A DNA stretch of 64,000 bases from NCBI RefSeq assembly GCF_000744095.1, contig NZ_JQLI01000008.1, positions 1,364,001 to 1,428,000 of the forward strand, read 5' to 3'. Numbering within the stretch: the first letter of the stretch is position 1; each line of letters starts with the position of its first letter. Made by a program: the position numbers and the translations under genes. Below the pieces are notes generated by a model, which saw only the letters and a list, made by a program, of their open reading frames with translations, was not told the origin of the DNA and ran no database searches. This document shows positions 7,434-15,931 of the stretch, piece after piece. This stretch comes from Cupriavidus necator A5-1. Its GTDB lineage: Bacteria; Pseudomonadota; Gammaproteobacteria; Burkholderiales; Burkholderiaceae.

Positions 7434-9608
7434 ATGTCCATGTTCAACAAGGTCGTCAAGGAATTCCAGTGGGGCCAGCACACGGTCCGCATGGAAACCG
7501 GCGAAATCGCCCGCCAGGCCGGCGGTGCCGTACTGGTCAATGTGGAAGACACCGTCGTGCTGGCGACCGTGGTCGCCGCCAAGAATCCGAAGCCGGGCCA
7601 GGACTTCTTCCCGCTGACCGTCGACTACATCGAGAAGACCTACGCGGCCGGCAAGATCCCCGGCGGCTTTTTCAAGCGTGAAGGCCGTCCGTCGGAAAAC
7701 GAGACGCTGACCTCGCGCCTGATCGACCGTCCGCTGCGCCCCCTGTTCCCGGAAGGCTTCTACAACGAAGTGCAGGTCGTGGTGCACGTGATCTCGCTGA
7801 ACCCGGAAGTGCCCGCCGACATCCCCGCGCTGATCGGCGCGTCGGCCGCGCTGGCCGTGTCGGGCATCCCGTTCAGCGGCCCGGTGGGCGCAGCGCGCGT
7901 GGGTTACAAGGACGGCCAGTACCTGCTGAACCCGACCCGCTCGCAACTCGCCACCTCGGACCTGGACCTGGTGGTCGCCGGTACCGAGCGTGCCGTGCTG
8001 ATGGTGGAATCGGAAGCCAACCAGCTGTCGGAAGAAGTGATGCTGGGCGCCGTGGTCTATGGCCACGAGCAGATGCAGATCGCCATCAACGCCATCCATG
8101 AGCTGGTGCGCGAGGGCGGCAAGCCCGAGTGGGACTGGGCCGCCGCGCCGAAGAACGAGCCGCTGATCGCCAAGGTCACCGAAGTCGCGCTGCCTCTGCT
8201 GCAGGAAGCCTATCAGCTGCGCCAGAAGTCGGCGCGCAGCCAGAAGCTGAAGGAAGTGAACGCCAACGTGACGGCCGCGCTGGAGGCCGCCGGCGTGGAA
8301 GCCGACAAGGTGGAAGTCGGCAACATCATGTTCGACCTGGAAGCCAAGATCGTGCGCGGCCAGATCCTGGGCGGCGAGCCGCGCATCGACGGCCGCGACA
8401 CCCGCACCGTGCGCCCGATCGAGATCCGCTCGTCGGTGCTGCCGCGCGCCCACGGCTCGGCGCTGTTCACCCGTGGTGAGACCCAGGCGCTGGTGGTGGC
8501 CACGCTGGGCACCAAGAGCGATGAGCAGATCATCGACGCGCTCGCCGGCGAATACCGCGACCGCTTCATGCTCCACTACAACATGCCCCCGTTCGCCACC
8601 GGTGAAACCGGCCGCGTGGGCAGCCCGAAGCGTCGTGAAATTGGCCACGGCCGCCTGGCCAAGCGCGCACTGATCCCGGTGCTGCCGAAGGACGACGAGT
8701 TCGCCTACACCATCCGCCTGGTTTCGGAAATCACCGAGTCCAACGGTTCGTCGTCGATGGCTTCGGTCTGCGGCGGCTGCCTGGCGCTGATGGATGCCGG
8801 CGTTCCGGTCAAGGCGCACGTGGCCGGCGTGGCCATGGGCCTGATCCTGGAAGGCAACAAGTTTGCCGTGCTGACCGACATCCTGGGCGATGAAGATCAC
8901 CTGGGCGACATGGACTTCAAGGTGGCGGGTACCGACAACGGCATCACCGCGCTGCAGATGGACATCAAGGTCCAGGGCATCACCAAGGAGATCATGCAGG
9001 TCGCGCTGGCACAGGCCCGTGAAGGCCGCCTGCACATTCTGCACAAGATGCAGGAAGCGATGGGCCACGCCCGCACCGAACTGTCGGCGCACGCACCGCG
9101 CATGATCACCATGAAGATCCATCCGGACAAGATCCGCGAAGTGATCGGCAAGGGCGGCTCGACCATCCAGGCGCTGACCAAGGAAACCGGCACCACCATC
9201 GATATCCAGGAAGACGGCACCATCACGATCGCGTCGACCTCGACCGAAGGCATGGCCGAAGCCAAGCGCCGCATCGAAGGCATCACCGCGGAAGCCGAAG
9301 TGGGCAAGATCTACAACGGCACCGTGCTGAAGCTGCTGGACTTTGGCGCCATCGTCAACATCCTGCCGGGCAAGGATGGCCTGCTGCACATCTCGGAAAT
9401 CGTCAACGAGCGTGTGAAGGACATCAAGGACTGGCTGAAGGAAGGCCAGCAGGTCCGCGTCAAGCTGATCCAGGCCGACGAGAAGGGCCGCCTGCGCCTG
9501 TCGCTGAAGGCTGCGCTGGCAGAAGAGGGTGGCAGCATCAGCCCGATCAATGCCGGCGAAAGCGCCGCGCCGGCAGCGCCGGCCGGTGGCTCGGAGCAGC
9601 AGCAGTAA
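7434..9608 (+). CDS. pnp: Polyribonucleotide nucleotidyltransferase (PNPase)
   Basis: This 724-residue 3'-5' phosphorolytic exoribonuclease takes part in RNA decay and quality control. It has two RNase PH domains (about residues 10-140 and 310-450) flanking the all-alpha domain, then a KH domain (IREVIGKGGSTIQAL, about 553-612) and an S1 domain (VGKIYNGTVLKLLDFGAIVN..., about 620-690). The second PH core contains GETQALVVATLGT and VCGGCLALMDAGVP. I chose the start MSMFNKVVKEFQWG at 7434, with AAGGA at 7423-7427; an upstream ATG at 7395 in the same frame lacks family similarity. The last 25 residues are a short Ala/Gln tail. Confidence 0.97.
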   Translation: MSMFNKVVKEFQWGQHTVRMETGEIARQAGGAVLVNVEDTVVLATVVAAKNPKPGQDFFPLTVDYIEKTYAAGKIPGGFFKREGRPSENETLTSRLIDRPLRPLFPEGFYNEVQVVVHVISLNPEVPADIPALIGASAALAVSGIPFSGPVGAARVGYKDGQYLLNPTRSQLATSDLDLVVAGTERAVLMVESEANQLSEEVMLGAVVYGHEQMQIAINAIHELVREGGKPEWDWAAAPKNEPLIAKVTEVALPLLQEAYQLRQKSARSQKLKEVNANVTAALEAAGVEADKVEVGNIMFDLEAKIVRGQILGGEPRIDGRDTRTVRPIEIRSSVLPRAHGSALFTRGETQALVVATLGTKSDEQIIDALAGEYRDRFMLHYNMPPFATGETGRVGSPKRREIGHGRLAKRALIPVLPKDDEFAYTIRLVSEITESNGSSSMASVCGGCLALMDAGVPVKAHVAGVAMGLILEGNKFAVLTDILGDEDHLGDMDFKVAGTDNGITALQMDIKVQGITKEIMQVALAQAREGRLHILHKMQEAMGHARTELSAHAPRMITMKIHPDKIREVIGKGGSTIQALTKETGTTIDIQEDGTITIASTSTEGMAEAKRRIEGITAEAEVGKIYNGTVLKLLDFGAIVNILPGKDGLLHISEIVNERVKDIKDWLKEGQQVRVKLIQADEKGRLRLSLKAALAEEGGSISPINAGESAAPAAPAGGSEQQQ

Positions 9609-9655
9609 TCGGGACGGGCTTGTCCCAAAGGTGCCGCCGCAAGGCGGTGCCACGG

Positions 9656-9688
9656 AAAAACGGCCGGGCGATGCCCGGCCGTTTTTTT
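9656..9688 (+). terminator. Rho-independent terminator of pnp
   Basis: A perfect 10-bp stem, ACGGCCGGGC/GCCCGGCCGT, with a GAT loop, preceded by an A-run and followed by seven T residues. It could act on both strands, but only pnp reads into it. Confidence 0.9.
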
Positions 9689-9789
9689 GTTTACACTGCC
9701 GGCAACCCATCGAGCGAAGGCTCACACCGACCCCGGCGCGGCGAGTGCAGTGCGGCCCGTGCCGACACAAAGACAAGGAGCAGAGAAGC

Positions 9790-10794
9790 ATGCAAGCCAT
9801 CGAGATCCGCGAATACGGCGCCCCGGAAGTCCTCCAGCTGACCGAGCGTCCCGACCCGGTCCCCGGCTCGGGCGAGATCCTGATCCGCGTGGCCGCCGCC
9901 GGCGTGAACCGCCCGGACGTATTCCAGCGCACCGGCAACTACCCGGTGCCGCCGGGTGCATCGGACCTGCCCGGCCTGGAAGTGGCGGGCGTGGTGGTGG
10001 GCGGCGACCTGTCGCATGCGGACAACCGTTTCGGCCTGAAGGTCGGCGACCGCGTCTGCGCGCTGGTGCAGGGCGGCGGCTACGCGCAGCTGTGCACGGC
10101 GCCGGTGGCGCAGTGCCTGCCGGTGCCGCAAGGCCTGAGCGATATCGAGGCCGCGGCGCTGCCGGAAACCTTCTTCACCGTGTGGAGCAATGTGTTCGAC
10201 CGCGGCTACCTGGGGCAGGGCCCGCGCGGCAAGGATGAGACGCTGCTGATCCAGGGTGGCTCGAGCGGCATCGGCACGACCGCGATCCAGATCGCCAAGG
10301 CGCTGGGCTTCAAGGTGTTCGTCACCGCCGGTACCGACGAGAAGTGCAAGGCCTGCGAGGACCTGGGTGCCGACCGCGCAATCAACTACAAGACCCAGGA
10401 CTTCGTCGCCGAAGTGGCGGCGCTGACCGAAGGTAAGGGCGTCGACGTGATCCTCGACATGGTCGCCGGCCCCTACCTGGCACGCGAACTGAAGTGCATC
10501 GCCGACGATGGCCGCATCGTCATCATCGCGCTGCTGGGCGGTGCCAAGGCCGAGATCCCGCTGGGCGACATCCTGCGCCGTCGCATCACCGTGACCGGCT
10601 CGACGCTGCGCCCGCGCCCGGCCTCGTTCAAGGGCAAGATCGCCGCGGCGCTGCACGAGCAGGTGTGGCCGCTGCTTGCCGCCGGCAAGATCAAGCCGGT
10701 GATCCACCAGGTCTTCCCCGCCGCGCAGGCGGCTGAAGCGCACTGCCTGATGGAGTCGAGCGAGCACATCGGCAAGATTGTGCTGACCTGGTAA
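9790..10794 (+). CDS. NAD(P)H quinone oxidoreductase, zinc-independent MDR family (PIG3-like)
   Basis: This 334-residue protein belongs to the quinone oxidoreductase branch of the medium-chain dehydrogenases. The N-terminal GroES-like part contains AAAGVNRPDVFQRTGNYPVPPGASDLPGLEVAG, typical of the PIG3-type family. The Rossmann domain has LLIQGGSSGIGTTAIQIAK for NADPH binding and no catalytic zinc cysteines. It probably reduces quinones or other electrophiles by one or two electrons. The gene has its own ribosome-binding site (AAGGAG, 9775-9780). It stands between the pnp terminator and the tpiA hairpin, apparently as a single-gene unit. The substrate is not predictable. Confidence 0.88.
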   Translation: MQAIEIREYGAPEVLQLTERPDPVPGSGEILIRVAAAGVNRPDVFQRTGNYPVPPGASDLPGLEVAGVVVGGDLSHADNRFGLKVGDRVCALVQGGGYAQLCTAPVAQCLPVPQGLSDIEAAALPETFFTVWSNVFDRGYLGQGPRGKDETLLIQGGSSGIGTTAIQIAKALGFKVFVTAGTDEKCKACEDLGADRAINYKTQDFVAEVAALTEGKGVDVILDMVAGPYLARELKCIADDGRIVIIALLGGAKAEIPLGDILRRRITVTGSTLRPRPASFKGKIAAALHEQVWPLLAAGKIKPVIHQVFPAAQAAEAHCLMESSEHIGKIVLTW

Positions 10795-10823
10795 GAACCG
10801 CTTCCGTTGTCATGTGACGGATG

Positions 10824-10850
10824 CCGCCGCCCGCAACCATCGGGCGGCGG
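10824..10850 (+). terminator. GC-rich inverted repeat between the quinone oxidoreductase and tpiA
   Basis: CCGCCGCCCG (10824-10833) and CGGGCGGCGG (10841-10850) form a perfect 10-bp stem with a 7-nt loop. There is no T-run, so termination is plausible but may need Rho. A TACAAT -10 box for tpiA follows at 10875-10880 without a clear -35. Confidence 0.5.
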
Positions 10851-10908
10851 TAGCGCCGTGCCCCCGCCACACGCTACAATGACGGGTTTGATTTCGGAGG
10901 GGCACTAA

Positions 10909-11655
10909 GTGAGACAGAAGCTCGTCATCGGCAACTGGAAGATGCATGGCAGCCTGGCTGCAAACGCGGCGCTGCTGGAGGGAATCAAGGCGGGCGCCGG
11001 GCGTTCGACCGGCGCGACCTTGGCGGTGTGCGCACCGTTCCCCTATCTTGCACAGTGCCAGACGCTGCTGAATGGCTCGCACGTGGCTTGGGGTGCACAG
11101 GATGTATCGGCGGAGGCGCGTGGCGCCTTTACTGGCGAAGTGGCGGCATCGATGCTGGGCGAGTTCGGCTGCACCTATGTGCTGGTCGGTCACTCCGAGC
11201 GCCGCACCTATCACGGCGAGACCGACCAGGTGGTGGCGGCCAAGGCGCTGCGCGCGCTGGAATTCGGCATCGTCCCGGTAATCTGCGTCGGCGAAACGCT
11301 GGCCCAGCGCGAGGCGAACGAGACCGAGGCGGTCGTCGGCCGCCAGCTGCAGGCCGTGCTGGAGGCGCTGTCGATAGAGCAGCTGAGCCGCGTGGTGCTG
11401 GCCTACGAGCCGGTCTGGGCGATCGGCACGGGCAAGACCGCGACCAGTGAGCAGGCGCAGGCGGTGCACGCCTTCCTGCGCGGCCAGGTGGCGGCGCGCG
11501 ACGCTGGCGTGGCCGGGCGCATGGCCATCCTGTACGGGGGCAGCGTCAAGCCGGACAATGCGGCCGAACTGTTTTCCATGGCCGACATCGACGGGGGCCT
11601 GATTGGTGGCGCCTCGCTGAAGTCGGAAGATTTTCTTGCGATCGGCAACGCCTGA
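10909..11655 (+). CDS. tpiA: Triosephosphate isomerase
   Basis: This 248-residue TIM-barrel enzyme interconverts dihydroxyacetone phosphate and glyceraldehyde 3-phosphate in glycolysis and gluconeogenesis. The N-terminal catalytic Asn/Lys lie in VIGNWKMHG, the catalytic His in VGHSERR (near residue 96), and the catalytic Glu in AYEPVWAIGTGKTA (near 168). GGSVKPDNA binds phosphate. Translation starts at GTG 10909, preceded by GGAGG at 10896-10900. It is followed 64 bp later by secG, the common beta- and gamma-proteobacterial order. Confidence 0.97.
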   Translation: MRQKLVIGNWKMHGSLAANAALLEGIKAGAGRSTGATLAVCAPFPYLAQCQTLLNGSHVAWGAQDVSAEARGAFTGEVAASMLGEFGCTYVLVGHSERRTYHGETDQVVAAKALRALEFGIVPVICVGETLAQREANETEAVVGRQLQAVLEALSIEQLSRVVLAYEPVWAIGTGKTATSEQAQAVHAFLRGQVAARDAGVAGRMAILYGGSVKPDNAAELFSMADIDGGLIGGASLKSEDFLAIGNA

Positions 11656-11719
11656 ATGCCGGCCGTACCGATCGTCAGATCAGGCAAGTAACTAGCCAAG
11701 TAAGGCTTATTAAATTCAA

Positions 11720-12094
11720 ATGGCAATCTTCAAGACTTTGTTGGTGGTGTTGCAGGTGTTGTCGGCGCTGGGCGTGATTGGCCTGGTGCTGATCCAGCAT
11801 GGCAAGGGCGCCGATGTGGGCGCGGCGTTCGGTTCGGGCGCCTCAGGCAGCCTGTTCGGCGCTACCGGCTCGGCCAACTTCCTGTCGCGCACCACCGCCG
11901 TGCTGGCGACGCTGTTCTTCGCCTGCACGCTGGCACTGACGCTGCTGGGCAACTACAAGCCGGCCGCTTCGCTGGGCGTGATGGGTGCGGCGCCGGCTTC
12001 GGCGCCCGCCACGGCAGGCGCTTCTGCACCGGCCGCGGCCCCGGCTGCTGCGGCTGCCGCATCGGCGCCCGCAGGCCCTGCTGTACCGAAATAA
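11720..12094 (+). CDS. secG: Protein translocase subunit SecG
   Basis: This small inner membrane protein of 124 residues assists SecYEG-mediated export. It has two membrane segments (about residues 3-22 and 50-72) joined by a loop rich in Gly and Ser (LIQHGKGADVGAAFGSGASGSLFGATG), which is the family signature. The C-terminal 40 residues are a low-complexity Ala/Pro tail, longer than in E. coli. AAGTAAGG precedes the ATG. tpiA lies upstream and tRNA-Leu downstream, as in many Proteobacteria. Confidence 0.95.
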   Translation: MAIFKTLLVVLQVLSALGVIGLVLIQHGKGADVGAAFGSGASGSLFGATGSANFLSRTTAVLATLFFACTLALTLLGNYKPAASLGVMGAAPASAPATAGASAPAAAPAAAAAASAPAGPAVPK

Positions 12095-12140
12095 TCCGTT
12101 GGCCTTGCGGCGGATTCCTGAGTTTTTTTGCAGTTGTGCG

Positions 12141-12170
12141 TTGAACAAAGCAAGAAATTTGGGTTAGAAT
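12141..12170 (+). promoter_or_regulatory. Promoter of tRNA-Leu
   Basis: TTGAAC (12141-12146) and TAGAAT (12165-12170) are separated by 18 bp and match the -35 at 4/6 and the -10 at 5/6. The start point would be about 105 nt before the mature tRNA. It may also feed the nuo operon, for which I found no separate convincing promoter. Confidence 0.5.
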
Positions 12171-12282
12171 GCAAGGCTTGAAACGATTCCCCAGCGATGG
12201 GTCTTGAGCGAAGGCGAAAGCCTCTGCAAAAGGCCTGAAGGGCCTGAAAAACCCGGCGCCAGGCAATATTGTTTCTCCCCCA

Positions 12283-12367
12283 GCCGACGTGGTGAAATTG
12301 GTAGACACGCTATCTTGAGGGGGTAGTGGCGAAAGCTGTGCGAGTTCGAGTCTCGCCGTCGGCACCA
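12283..12367 (+). tRNA. tRNA-Leu, anticodon GAG
   Basis: The 85-nt sequence folds into a class II tRNA. The acceptor stem is GCCGACG/CGTCGGC followed by the discriminator A and encoded CCA. The D-arm contains AAATTGGTAGACAC, the anticodon loop TTGAGGG carries GAG at 12317-12319, a variable arm follows, and the T-arm reads GAGTTCGAGTCTC. It decodes CUC and CUU. It lies between secG and nuoA, the conserved position in this group. Confidence 0.96.
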
Positions 12368-12533
12368 AACAACTTGATCGGAGTCCCTGGCCGGGCAATG
12401 CACCCGAGCGTGGGGCTCCGGCAGTCCGCAAGGCGGCGCGCCATGGATCTCATGGCTTAGCGCCTGGGGTGGGCAACAGGACGCCGCTTCAGCTGGTGCT
12501 GTTGACAACATTCCAGATAAGGCTGGCCGTACC
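12368..12533 (+). other. tRNA-Leu to nuoA spacer
   Basis: No gene is visible. A hairpin can form between GGAGTCCC (12379-12386) and GGGGCTCC and could end the tRNA transcript. A short perfect repeat, GCCATG/CATGGC, follows. A TTGACA at 12502-12507 has no -10 partner at the right distance before the nuoA start. The nuo transcript therefore probably starts further upstream. Confidence 0.35.
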
Positions 12534-12893
12534 TTGAATCTCGAAGCCTACTTCCCCGTTCTCATCTTCATCATCTTCGGTGTCGTGCTCGGCGTGGCAC
12601 TGATGTCGATTGGTCGGATCCTCGGTCCGAACAAGCCAGATCCCGCGAAGCTGTCGCCGTACGAGTGCGGCTTCGAAGCGTTTGAGGATGCGCGCATGAA
12701 GTTCGACGTGCGCTACTACCTCATCGCCATCCTGTTTATCCTGTTCGATCTCGAAACCGCCTTCCTGTTTCCGTGGGGTGTTGCCCTGAGGGATATCGGC
12801 TGGGCGGGTTTCATCGCCATGGGCGTGTTTCTGCTGGAATTCATCGTGGGCTTCGTCTACATCTGGAAAAAGGGCGCGCTCGATTGGGAGTGA
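12534..12893 (+). CDS. nuoA: NADH-quinone oxidoreductase subunit A
   Basis: This 119-residue membrane subunit has three predicted transmembrane helices and contains the conserved KLSPYECGFE loop near residue 40 that reaches the quinone site of complex I. Translation appears to begin at TTG 12534 (MNLEAYFPVLIF), since no ATG or GTG precedes the first helix. AAGG at 12519-12522 is a somewhat distant ribosome-binding site. It is the first of the 14 nuo genes, which all run in the same direction. Confidence 0.95.
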   Translation: MNLEAYFPVLIFIIFGVVLGVALMSIGRILGPNKPDPAKLSPYECGFEAFEDARMKFDVRYYLIAILFILFDLETAFLFPWGVALRDIGWAGFIAMGVFLLEFIVGFVYIWKKGALDWE

Positions 12894-12899
12894 TGTGAA

Positions 12900-13382
12900 A
12901 TGGCAATCGAAGGCGTTCTCAACGAAGGCTTTGTCACGACTACCGCTGACAAGCTGATCAACTGGACCCGCACCGGGTCGCTGTGGCCGATGACCTTCGG
13001 CCTGGCCTGCTGTGCCGTGGAAATGATGCATGCCGGCGCCGCGCGCTACGACATGGACCGCTTCGGCGTGATTTTCCGCCCGTCGCCGCGCCAGTCGGAC
13101 GTGATGATCGTGGCCGGCACGCTGTGCAACAAGATGGCCCCCGCGCTGCGCAAGGTCTACGATCAGATGGCAGAACCGCGTTGGGTGATCTCGATGGGTT
13201 CGTGCGCCAACGGCGGCGGCTACTACCACTATTCGTACTCGGTGGTGCGTGGCTGCGACCGGATCGTGCCGGTGGATATCTACGTGCCGGGCTGCCCGCC
13301 GACGGCCGAAGCGCTGATCTATGGCGTGATCCAGCTGCAGAACAAGATCAAGCGTACCAACACCATCGCGCGCAAGGGCTGA
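12900..13382 (+). CDS. nuoB: NADH-quinone oxidoreductase subunit B
   Basis: The 160-residue peripheral subunit carries the terminal iron-sulfur cluster N2, which hands electrons to quinone. The four ligands are Cys37, Cys38 (GLACCAVE), Cys102 (GSCANG) and Cys132 (PGCPPT). Length and sequence match the family. It begins 6 bp after nuoA and ends 1 bp before nuoC, so translation is likely coupled. Confidence 0.97.
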   Translation: MAIEGVLNEGFVTTTADKLINWTRTGSLWPMTFGLACCAVEMMHAGAARYDMDRFGVIFRPSPRQSDVMIVAGTLCNKMAPALRKVYDQMAEPRWVISMGSCANGGGYYHYSYSVVRGCDRIVPVDIYVPGCPPTAEALIYGVIQLQNKIKRTNTIARKG

Positions 13383-13383
13383 A

Positions 13384-13983
13384 ATGGCGAAGCTCGAAAC
13401 CCTGAAGGCCGCGCTCGAGAAGGCTCTCGGCAAGCGCGTGCAGAAACTGATCGAGGCGACCGGCGAACTGACGCTGATCGTCAAGTCCGAAGACTACCTG
13501 GAAGCCGCCCGCATCCTGCGCGACGATCCCTCGCTGCGTTTCGAGCAGCTGATCGACTTGTGCGGCGTGGACTATTCCGAGTACGGCGACGGCGCCTGGG
13601 AAGGCCCGCGCTTCGCCGCGGTCTCGCACCTGCTGTCGGTTACGCATAACTGGCGTCTGCGCGTACGTGTGTTCGCGCCAGACGATGATTTCCCGGTGCT
13701 GCCGTCGGTGATCGACGTGTGGAATTCGGTGAACTGGTTCGAGCGCGAAGCCTTCGATTTCTACGGCGTCGTGTTCGACGGCCACCCGGACCTGCGCCGC
13801 ATCCTGACCGACTACGGTTTCGTCGGCCATCCGTTCCGCAAGGACTTCCCGGTTTCCGGCTTTGTCGAGATGCGTTACGACCCGGAACAGAAACGGGTCA
13901 TCTACCAGCCGGTCACGATCGATCCGCGCGAAATCACGCCCCGCGTGATCCGCGAGGACAACTACGGCGGCTTGCAGCACTGA
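13384..13983 (+). CDS. nuoC: NADH-quinone oxidoreductase subunit C
   Basis: This 199-residue subunit of the connecting arm belongs to the 30-kDa family, recognised from WFEREAFDFYGVVFDGHPDLRRILTDYGF and GHPFRKDFP. It holds no redox centre and packs against NuoD and NuoB. In this organism C and D are separate genes, not fused as in E. coli. The ATG at 13384 follows the nuoB stop directly. Confidence 0.96.
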   Translation: MAKLETLKAALEKALGKRVQKLIEATGELTLIVKSEDYLEAARILRDDPSLRFEQLIDLCGVDYSEYGDGAWEGPRFAAVSHLLSVTHNWRLRVRVFAPDDDFPVLPSVIDVWNSVNWFEREAFDFYGVVFDGHPDLRRILTDYGFVGHPFRKDFPVSGFVEMRYDPEQKRVIYQPVTIDPREITPRVIREDNYGGLQH

Positions 13984-13992
13984 GAACGCGCC

Positions 13993-15246
13993 ATGGCAGA
14001 CATCAAGAATTACACCCTGAACTTCGGCCCGCAGCACCCGGCCGCGCACGGCGTGCTGCGCCTGGTGCTGGAGCTGGACGGCGAAGTCATCCAGCGCGCC
14101 GACCCGCATATCGGCCTGCTGCACCGTGCGACCGAGAAGCTGGCAGAAACGAGGACCTGGATCCAGAGCGTGCCTTACATGGATCGCCTCGACTATGTGT
14201 CGATGATGGTCAACGAGCACGCCTACGTGATGGCGATCGAGCGCCTGCTGGGCCTGGAAGTGCCGGTCCGCGCGCAGTACATCCGCGTGATGTTCGACGA
14301 GATCACCCGCCTGCTGAACCACCTGATGTGGATCGGCTCGCACGCGCTGGACGTCGGCGCGATGGCGGTGTTCCTGTACGCCTTCCGCGAGCGCGAGGAC
14401 ATGTTCGACATGTACGAAGCGGTGTCGGGTGCGCGCATGCACGCGGCCTACTATCGTCCGGGCGGCGTCTATCGCGACCTGCCTGACACGATGCCGCAAT
14501 ATCGTGCCTCCAAAGTCCACAACGAGCGTGCCATCAAGGCCATGAACGAAGCGCGTTCGGGCTCGCTGCTGGACTTCATCGAGGACTTTACGAACCGTTT
14601 CCCGAAGTACGTCGATGAGTACGAGACGCTGCTGACTGACAACCGGATCTGGAAGCAGCGCCTGGTGGACATCGGCGTGGTCAGCCCGGAACGTGCGCTG
14701 CAGATGGGCTTTACCGGCCCGATGCTGCGCGGCTCGGGCATCGAGTGGGACCTGCGCAAGAAGCAGCCGTACGAGGTGTACGACAAGCTGGACTTCGACG
14801 TGCCGGTGGGCGTGGGCGGCGACTGCTACGCGCGCTACCTGGTGCGCGTGGAAGAAATGCGCCAGTCCAACCAGATCATCAAGCAGTGCGTGGAATGGCT
14901 GCGCCGCAACCCGGGCCCGGTGATCACCGAGAACCACAAGGTGGCGCCGCCCTCGCGCGTGGACATGAAGTCCAACATGGAAGAGCTGATCCACCACTTC
15001 AAGCTGTTCACCGAAGGCATGCACGTGCCGGAAGGCGAAGCGTATGCTGCGGTGGAGCACCCGAAGGGCGAATTTGGCATCTACGCGATCTCGGACGGGG
15101 CGAACAAGCCGTACCGCCTGAAGATCCGTGCACCTGGCTTCCCCCACCTGGCCGCGCTGGACGAAATGGCCAAGGGACACATGATTGCTGACGCGGTAAC
15201 GATCATCGGCACGCAAGACATCGTCTTCGGCGAGATCGACCGCTAA
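13993..15246 (+). CDS. nuoD: NADH-quinone oxidoreductase subunit D
   Basis: The 417-residue 49-kDa-type subunit forms most of the quinone-binding cavity with NuoB. FGPQHPAAHGVLRLVLELDGE at the N-terminus contains the conserved His involved in quinone binding, and the protein ends VFGEIDR, as is typical. It is derived from the large subunit of NiFe hydrogenases but lacks the nickel cysteines. A 177-nt structured spacer separates it from nuoE. Confidence 0.97.
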   Translation: MADIKNYTLNFGPQHPAAHGVLRLVLELDGEVIQRADPHIGLLHRATEKLAETRTWIQSVPYMDRLDYVSMMVNEHAYVMAIERLLGLEVPVRAQYIRVMFDEITRLLNHLMWIGSHALDVGAMAVFLYAFREREDMFDMYEAVSGARMHAAYYRPGGVYRDLPDTMPQYRASKVHNERAIKAMNEARSGSLLDFIEDFTNRFPKYVDEYETLLTDNRIWKQRLVDIGVVSPERALQMGFTGPMLRGSGIEWDLRKKQPYEVYDKLDFDVPVGVGGDCYARYLVRVEEMRQSNQIIKQCVEWLRRNPGPVITENHKVAPPSRVDMKSNMEELIHHFKLFTEGMHVPEGEAYAAVEHPKGEFGIYAISDGANKPYRLKIRAPGFPHLAALDEMAKGHMIADAVTIIGTQDIVFGEIDR

Positions 15247-15423
15247 TCACGGACCGCCGGCCCGGACGACGATCCGGGCGCTTTCCGCGGCGCTCCCCGG
15301 GCGGGAGCTGCCCGGAAGACCCGCGGCGGACCGGCAAGGCCTAAGGCCCGCCGGCGGAACGGCAGCGACGGCTGCAAACCTGCGGAAGGACGCCCAGTGC
15401 GCTGCCTCCGCCGTTTTACTGCA
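15247..15423 (+). other. Structured spacer between nuoD and nuoE
   Basis: In an otherwise tight operon this gap holds several hairpins. GCCCGGA (15260-15266) pairs with TCCGGGC (15273-15279). GCTCCC/GGGAGC and CCGGGC/GCCCGG compete just downstream. None has a T-run, so RNA processing or mRNA protection is more likely than termination. No reading frame with family resemblance is present. Confidence 0.45.
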
Positions 15424-15930
15424 ATGACCATGCTATCAGCAGAAGCTCTCAAGGAAATCGATCGCGCGATCGCGAAGTATCCGGCCGACCAGAAGCAGTC
15501 GGCCGTGATGGCGGCGCTTGCCGTGGCGCAGGGCGAGGTGGGCTGGGTTTCCCCCGAAGTCATGCAGTTCGTCGCCAACTACCTCGAGATGCCGCCCGTG
15601 TGGGTGGAAGAGGTGGCGACCTTCTACAACATGTACGACACCAAGCCGGTGGGCAAATTCAAGCTCGCCGTCTGCACCAACCTGCCGTGCGCCCTGTCGG
15701 GCGGCGAGCGGGCCGGCGACTACCTGAAGCGCAAGCTCGGGATCGACTACAACGAGACCACTGCTGACGGCTGCTTCACCCTGAAAGAGGGCGAGTGCAT
15801 GGGCGCTTGCGGCGACGCACCGGTGATGATCGTCAACAACACCCGCATGTGCAGCTTCATGAGCGACGACAAGCTCGACGCGCTCGTGGACGAGCTCAAG
15901 GCCGAGGCTGCAGCCAAGGGGGGCAAGTAA
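15424..15930 (+). CDS. nuoE: NADH-quinone oxidoreductase subunit E
   Basis: This 168-residue thioredoxin-like subunit of the NADH module carries the 2Fe-2S cluster N1a. The ligands are the cysteines in VCTNLPC and in GECMGAC. I place the start at ATG 15424 (MTMLSAEALKEI). ATG 15430 is equally possible, while the GTG further upstream adds residues unlike the family. nuoF follows after a single base. Confidence 0.95.
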   Translation: MTMLSAEALKEIDRAIAKYPADQKQSAVMAALAVAQGEVGWVSPEVMQFVANYLEMPPVWVEEVATFYNMYDTKPVGKFKLAVCTNLPCALSGGERAGDYLKRKLGIDYNETTADGCFTLKEGECMGACGDAPVMIVNNTRMCSFMSDDKLDALVDELKAEAAAKGGK

Positions 15931-15931
15931 C

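Noticed and set aside
7389..9938. An 849-codon minus-strand open frame
   Set aside because: It is antisense to pnp, which is unmistakable. The translation is Arg/His-rich and has no family resemblance.
12502..12507. TTGACA before nuoA as a -35 box
   Set aside because: No -10-like sequence is found 16-18 bp downstream, and the transcript would start at or after the nuoA start codon.
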